Shown here one piece after another: positions 59,120 to 64,000 of a stretch of 64,000 nucleotides of DNA. The notes below the pieces were generated by a model. The model made no database searches and was not told where the DNA came from. It was given only the letters and a program-made list of their open reading frames with translations. The stretch covers positions 16,960,667-17,024,666 of the forward strand of contig CM056587.1 of the NCBI GenBank assembly GCA_029721435.1, read 5' to 3'. The translations under genes were made by a program, and so were the position numbers. Every line of letters starts with the position of its first letter. The stretch's first letter is position 1. The stretch comes from Gymnothorax reevesii. Lineage: Eukaryota; Chordata; Actinopteri; Anguilliformes; Muraenidae.

Positions 59120-59940
59120 AGTTCATAATTGAGGGATGATATCAATTAGACAAAAGCCTTGAGAGACACCAATTAACTGTGGGTGTTTTCTGGATACAGT
59201 TATCAGACACTCTCTCCCAAATACAGTCCAAAAATGCTTTAATTGGGCATTGTGGCCATTTAAAATGGTATGATGTGAACATCAATATGCTGATATGGAA
59301 AAAAAAAAACACATTGTAATTCAGAAAATTCCTAGAGCAGAAAACTAATTAAAGCAGCATTATTTTCTCTGTAAAATGTATTATAATATAATAACATATG
59401 TTAAATGTTTTATCACTGGTTATAAACATGACTCCATTTCTTGAGGGGACGATCAGGCGATTTGCTTCCAAATCTTACCACAGGGCGGCAGTGTAATCCC
59501 AAGAATGTTCAGTGCAAGAGCATGCTCCCTGCAAGTTTTCTTGATGAAACGTAAAGCAAGTTTTGAATGTAACTATGGATACGTGAGATCAAAGGATGAC
59601 TGTCACTACGGTCTAAATAGAATGATGGCCCTCGTCTACTTTCGAGACCTTATGGAAACAAGGTAATGTCCACGACCCCCGCAGGCAGTACCCCCACACT
59701 ATAACACTGGGGTCAATTTCTGGCTTGTTCTCTTACCTTGAACGCCTCAGAGTGTTCCAAGTGACAGGGATAGTCAAGGTCATCCTTCCTTCTCACAGAT
59801 CCATAGTAACATTCATAACTTACGATCTGTTTCGACCTCACCCTAACCTGCAGCCTGAATGGGATGTCTCATACCAAAAGGCTTGCGTGGAACAGAGGCA
59901 TCTAACTGTCCTACCTCACTGGGCAACAGGTCACATCAGC

Positions 59941-60895
59941 TCAGTAAAATTTTGCAAATGTCATGGTGCAGATGATGATACTGCAGCACGAATGTCTCCC
60001 AAAGGAACTCCTTTTCAATGCAGCCCATGAAGTTGCTACACTTCTGGATGAGTGAGCTTGTATCTCTGTAGGAACTGGAAACCCTTGCTCTGCATAAGCA
60101 TGGAAAATTATGTCGACCAACCAATGTGACAAACGTTGCTTAGAAAGTCGCAATCCCAGTTTTGCTTTTCTGTAACACACAAAAAGCTAAGAGTAAGACT
60201 TCTCTTGATGCTGAGTTCATGTTACACGGGCACGTAGCGCCCTAACTGGACAGCGGGTGTGCAAGTCCTTCAGCTCTGCCTGTGAGGGGGAAGAGGGTTG
60301 AAACTGCCCCAAATCCTGTGCTTGATTCATTGACTGGGGATTTAACACTTTCGGCAAAAAGGCTGGGTCGGGCCGAAGTGACACTCGTGTGCCGTCTGCC
60401 GTCCATTGTTCAAACGAAACAATCATCACTAACGGACAAAGCACAAAGCCTTCCAAGCCATCAAGCAGAGCAGAGAGCTAAAAGAAAAGCTCTCTTGAGA
60501 GACAGAGCTTTCAAGTCTGCATTGGCAATAAGCTCATATGGGTCCATTGTGAGAGACTTCAGTATGAGAGGCAAATCTCAGCTCAGTAAGGGGCGACCCG
60601 GACACAAGTGACGGGCTCCCTCCAGAAACTGACATACCGGAGGTTGCTAACCCAGTGGCAGGCTATCGAATCCCCCATGAAATACTGAAATGGCTGAGGC
60701 ATAAACCTTAATTGTACTGGCTGCCTTGCCTTTATCCAGCTGCAACGGTAGGAACCAAAAGACAAGTAGCGCAGAACAGGCCACTGCGTCAATGTTCATG
60801 TCTAAACACCAATCTGAAAAATTCTCCACCAGAGAGAGTGATTAGCTCAAGTACATGGAGCTCAAGTATAGCTCAATGTCTGGCAAACAGTCTCA
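59941..60895 (-). pseudogene. DIRS-like tyrosine recombinase, frameshifted
   Basis: The N-terminal SAM-like part reads FSDWCLDMNIDAVACSALLV and DKGKAASTIKVYASAISVFH (60829-60650). A catalytic-domain part reads RPDPAFLPKVLNPQSMNQAQ and CPVRALR (60380-60225). The C-terminal part, in another frame, reads LSKQRLSHWLVDIIFHAYAE, then AHSSRSVATSWAAL (60140-59990), which contains the conserved His-x-x-Arg of tyrosine recombinases. The expected catalytic Tyr region near 59945 reads FAKFY. In an intact element it would integrate a circular DNA copy. At least two frame changes and several stops make it inactive. Confidence 0.85.
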
Positions 60896-60904
60896 TCTAA
60901 CAGC

Positions 60905-62645
60905 TGAGAGATGGGCTGCACAGTGGTGCAGTGGATAGTTGGGTTTTGATGCCAAATCTGCCCATTTATCTGCAACAGCAGATCTGCACTGGATGGAAGT
61001 TGCCACGGGTGACCTTGTGTAGAAGGATGATTTATGTCTCATTCCTGCTTCATAGTGGTTTGCTAAGCCTCTTATTCGGCTGAACCTGTGAGGCCAATCA
61101 CCACATGAGGGCAGTCTATTTAAGGAGGCAGCAGCTTTTGCCCTCTGTTTCTCGCCCCTGGCTTTGTGGTCCGCCTACTCCCTGGTCTCCTACATCTCCC
61201 TGTGCAGGTATGGTAGTGGTGGCGGCGTTGTTTGAATTGATTGATGTGAATTTTATTACCATACTGAGCTGTTTCGTTTTATAGATTTATGCATTGCAGA
61301 GTGGTATTTCAGCGGAACGGAGTCTGTCGTCCCGCTGGCTTCTCACTGCGATAAGTGAGCCATGTCTGCTGCTAATGCCTGATCGGTATGTATGACGCGC
61401 TGCATGATCACATTGCCTGGTACTTTTATATTAGCGATTAGAATTGTTATTTTGTGTGTGACGGGGACTTGCTCATCAGGTGGGTGTGTGGCTGGATCAG
61501 GGGCGGTGCTGATATAAAGGAGAGGCCCTGCAGCTTTGCCTACAGACCTCTTTTGCTTTGCGGCTCCTACAACCTGCGTGACCGAACCTGTGCTCTGTTT
61601 TGCGGTCCACTTTGCGTTGCAACCTCGCCAGACGGCATGCTTGCCTGCTCCGCTCCACAGCCTGTGCCAGCTTTTAGTGTCGGCTTTGCTTTTTTTCGCC
61701 GCTGCGGGTGGACTAGATGAATGAGTGGTATTGACCTTGCCAGTACTGCTAGCTGCTCTTTTAAATGTATTCTAATTTAATCGGTGTATGAGTGGATTGG
61801 GGGTCAATTTTTCATGTTGGTAACGATCTTTATGTGATTTGTTTGCTTTTTTCTCTGTTTTGATTTGTTGATCAGTATTTTGAATAAAAAAAATAGATTT
61901 TGTTAATACTGGTTTTTTTCCTGACCGTTCATTTATGTTTGTTTTAGAAATCAGTATTGGTTTTCTTTTTTGGGGTTTGTCTCCTTTTGGAGAAATCATT
62001 TGAGTAAGTTTGGCTGGCAGTAATTATTTAATTTAGTTTATATTGTGAATTGAAGCTGCCAACCATTTAATTTTGGGTATTATTGTTTATTTGTTTTAAC
62101 AATTGAAGCATCTATTACGAAAACCCCATAAGTCACACTTGACTTGACTTGACTTGTGGGGTTTTAGTAATCAGTGCTTCAATTGTGACCCCATTCATAC
62201 TCTCTCTTTGTTTTCTCCAGTAGCTGAGAGCTGACAGTGGTGGTGAGGTGTCCTGGTAGTGGTCTCTTTTCTTAAATGTGTGCCGTGATTCTCTGGATTT
62301 GTTTTATTCACATATGCGTGGGCGTGTCTGTTTGTCACGTGTGTCGGTGTTCCTGGATCTTCATTCACCCCTCCTTGACACATCCCCTCAGTGGGAAGTT
62401 AGTGTTCCCCTTCCTTATGTCCTGGTCTGAGCGGCATTGTGGTATTTTTTTTTCATGTGTAGTTGTGAGTAATAAAGACATTTTTTTTTAATGAACTCGA
62501 ACCATGTCTTCTGCCCATCCGTAAAACGAACCTGTGTGTCTTGCGGGATTACTTTTTATAAATAAATTCCCTGGGTGAAATTCCCAGGGTGGTGCTTTCA
62601 GCTTTTTGATGTCATTGAATAAAATAACATCGAAATAAAATTTAC
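60905..62645. mobile_element. Foreign insertion(s) inside the DIRS-like element
   Basis: DIRS homology stops near 60900 and resumes near 62650. The segment starts with a short match to a SINE-like head (GGGCTGCACAGTGGTGCAGTGG). It contains two promoter-like blocks, TCTATTTAAGGAGGCAGC near 61118 and GCTGATATAAAGGAGAGG near 61508, and AATAAAGACA at 62471. A 76-bp MITE lies inside. The ends have no TG...CA pair I could fix, so the element type (LTR or composite) is open. Confidence 0.5.
62105..62180. mobile_element. 76-bp hairpin MITE, copy 2
   Basis: Same length and structure as 7832-7907, flanked by AATT at 62101-62104 and 62181-62184. Arms TTACGAAAACCCCATAAGTCA and TGACTTGTGGGGTTTTAGTAA around CTTGA repeats; ends GAAGCA/TGCTTC pair perfectly. 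Confidence 0.85.
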
Positions 62646-62649
62646 TCTT

Positions 62650-63957
62650 TCATCCTCCTCTAAGTGTATCTGCCACACCCGCATCAGCTGAACGAGGTCT
62701 GAGAACCATGGCCTTCCTAGCCAGCATGGAGCAACGAGTAAAACTACACCATGGCCCATCTTGACCCTCTCGAGGACTTGAGGAACCAGAGGGAGAGGAG
62801 GAAATGTGTTTTACAAGCCTGTTGGCCGTTGGCAGATCATCTAGGCCCAAACTGCCCACCCCCTGACTCAAGAGGGAATACCATTCCAGGAGATGGGTTG
62901 TTTCCCTGGATGCGAAAAGATTGACCTGGACTACCCTATGCTGAGCTCAGATTTGGTTAATGACATCCGGGTTAACCGCTATTCTCCTAGCAGAGGCTCT
63001 GACGTGGTTAGAACGGCAGCCGCCTTATTTTCTACACTCAGTTGAGGCCATGCCCACGTCAGTGGCTCCCGCGCCACCTGGAGACAGCGTTGCGACTTCG
63101 TTCCACCTTGGTGATTTATACGGTGTACTGCAGAGATGCTGTCTGTTCTCATCAGCGCATGATTGTGATGAATGAGAGGCAAGAGACTCCTGAGGGCAAG
63201 ATGAATGGCTCTCAGTCTGAGCACATTTATATGTTCTGATGACCAAGGGGGCTCCCACCTGCGTCTCACTGCTCTGCCCTCCCAGATGTCTCACCAGCCT
63301 GTCGGGGATGCGTCTGTTGTAACTACTGACCTTCTGTGGGGAAGGTTCTCCTGAGAGGAAAATCCCAGTCTCTCTTGGGGAGCAGGGGCCTGCATGCAGG
63401 ACTGTGCCCGGGGGAGCTTCCTCCTCCTCTCTTTTTTTTTGGATGGAGATGAAAGGAGTTGATTCATCGCTGTATATGATGCGCTCTCAGCAGACTCAAA
63501 GGAATCACCGCTTCTGCTGCTGCCAGTAATCCCAGCAGTTTCTGAACCCTGTGAAAGTCACAAACTTCCCCAGTTGGAAGTGTCTTAATACTCTCTCTGA
63601 ACTGTCTACCCTGTGGGGAGTGGGATGTGGATTCACTGTCACAGAATCAAAGTGAAGGCCAAGAAAATTCACTTGTTGCTGAGGCTGCAGATTGATCTTC
63701 TTCCAGTTCACTGAGAACCTCAGGGAATGAACATGAGACAGCACCATCACTGTGTCCTGGACCACTTCATCTAGAGAGGGGGCAATGGTCCGGGTACGGC
63801 AGGGTTTTGTGAGCCTGCACCTGAAGTGAGGGCTAAGGCAGCTGAGACCACCCAAGTGAAGACCCTCAGTACCAGTGACAGGATCAAAGGCAGAACCTGA
63901 AACTGGAAAACTTGGCTGTGAAAAACAAAGCGAAGAAACTGACTGCGTTCTGAACAA
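62650..63957 (-). pseudogene. DIRS-like reverse transcriptase/RNase H region, decayed
   Basis: RT palm/thumb part: VLSHVHSLRFSVNWKKINLQ and QQQVNFLGLHFDSVTV (63770-63640). After a frame change RNase H reads WSSEHINVLRLRAIHLALRS and ALMRTDSISAVHRINHQGG (63245-63090). In DIRS RNase H the first block is usually NVLELRA; here the key Glu is Arg. A connection segment VNLFASRETTHLLEW (62925-62880) and GSLGLDDLPTAN follow. The YxDD motif of the polymerase is not readable in the visible part. Frame changes lie near 63500 and 62975. Confidence 0.85.
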
Positions 63958-64000
63958 AGCGGAAAATGGAAATATACATCTTTTAAATCGAGGGATGTGA

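Larger units (their letters stand above)
59590..64000 (-). mobile_element. DIRS-like tyrosine-recombinase retrotransposon, interrupted, runs off the window
   Basis: On the minus strand the order is reverse transcriptase region, RNase H, connection region, a roughly 1.7-kb insertion, then a tyrosine recombinase. That is the coding order of DIRS1-type elements, which integrate with a recombinase instead of an integrase. The right edge lies beyond 64000; the left edge is uncertain, near the CGGTCTAAATAGAATGATGG block at 59610-59630. Confidence 0.82.

Noticed and set aside
1..64000. CRISPR arrays, phage or bacterial defence genes
   Set aside because: Repeats present are microsatellites, eukaryotic tandem repeats and transposon ends; introns and LINE/SINE/Tc1 content show vertebrate DNA.

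Overview
The window looks like vertebrate, most likely ray-finned (teleost-type) fish, nuclear DNA. It is AT-rich and full of CA, CT, TTA and poly-A/T runs. It carries many decayed Tc1-like transposons, a DIRS-like tyrosine-recombinase retrotransposon, L1- and CR1-like LINE remnants, a tRNA-type SINE, an L2-type GATG-rich tail and several MITEs. No bacterial gene organisation, rRNA or CRISPR array was seen. All identifications rest on reading the sequence; no database search was possible.

The only host protein-coding sequence I can support is the end of a NALCN-channel auxiliary factor gene on the + strand, nalf1 (formerly fam155a). An internal exon at 34728-34899 encodes part of the Cys-rich extracellular domain. 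The terminal coding exon at 42033-42328 encodes the rest, including the C-terminal hydrophobic segment and the stop. The two exons join in phase across a 7.1 kb intron with GT/AG borders. The large first exon is not in the window, so 1-34727 is probably (inference) the 3' part of a very long intron 1, and 42329 onward is 3' UTR followed by intergenic DNA.

Layout. 1.2-3.4 kb: a 171-bp tandem repeat split by a Tc1-like element. 4.2-5.7 kb: a nearly intact Tc1-like element of a related family. 7.2-7.75 kb: a solo LTR. 7.8-9.9 kb: a Tc1-like element carrying three nested insertions. 11.6-12.7 kb: a hAT transposase remnant and a piggyBac-type MITE. 15.4-16.0 kb: a CR1-like LINE 3' end. 16.0-16.6 kb: a degenerate tandem repeat. 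16.65-18.26 kb: a Tc1-like element of Sleeping-Beauty type. 21.5-21.8 kb: a second solo LTR. 24.4-24.8 kb: two adjacent MITEs. 26.9-27.5 kb: a MITE split by a SINE. 28.8-31.1 kb: a Tc1-like element split by a mariner-like element with about 240-bp inverted repeats. 34.4-42.3 kb: the nalf1 exons, with a Tc1-like element split by an L1 inside intron 2. 51.3-52.8 kb and 54.5-55.4 kb: two more Tc1-like remnants. 55.6-56.9 kb: an unclassified DNA transposon with 44-bp inverted repeats. 59.6-64.0 kb: a DIRS-like element on the minus strand, interrupted by about 1.7 kb of foreign DNA.

Nothing here forms an operon or defence system. The interest is in the nested insertions, several of which can be resolved to the exact base because an uninterrupted relative lies in the same window. 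Two small elements also stand out: a 76-bp hairpin MITE present twice, and a short LTR family whose U3 hairpin shows a compensatory base-pair change.
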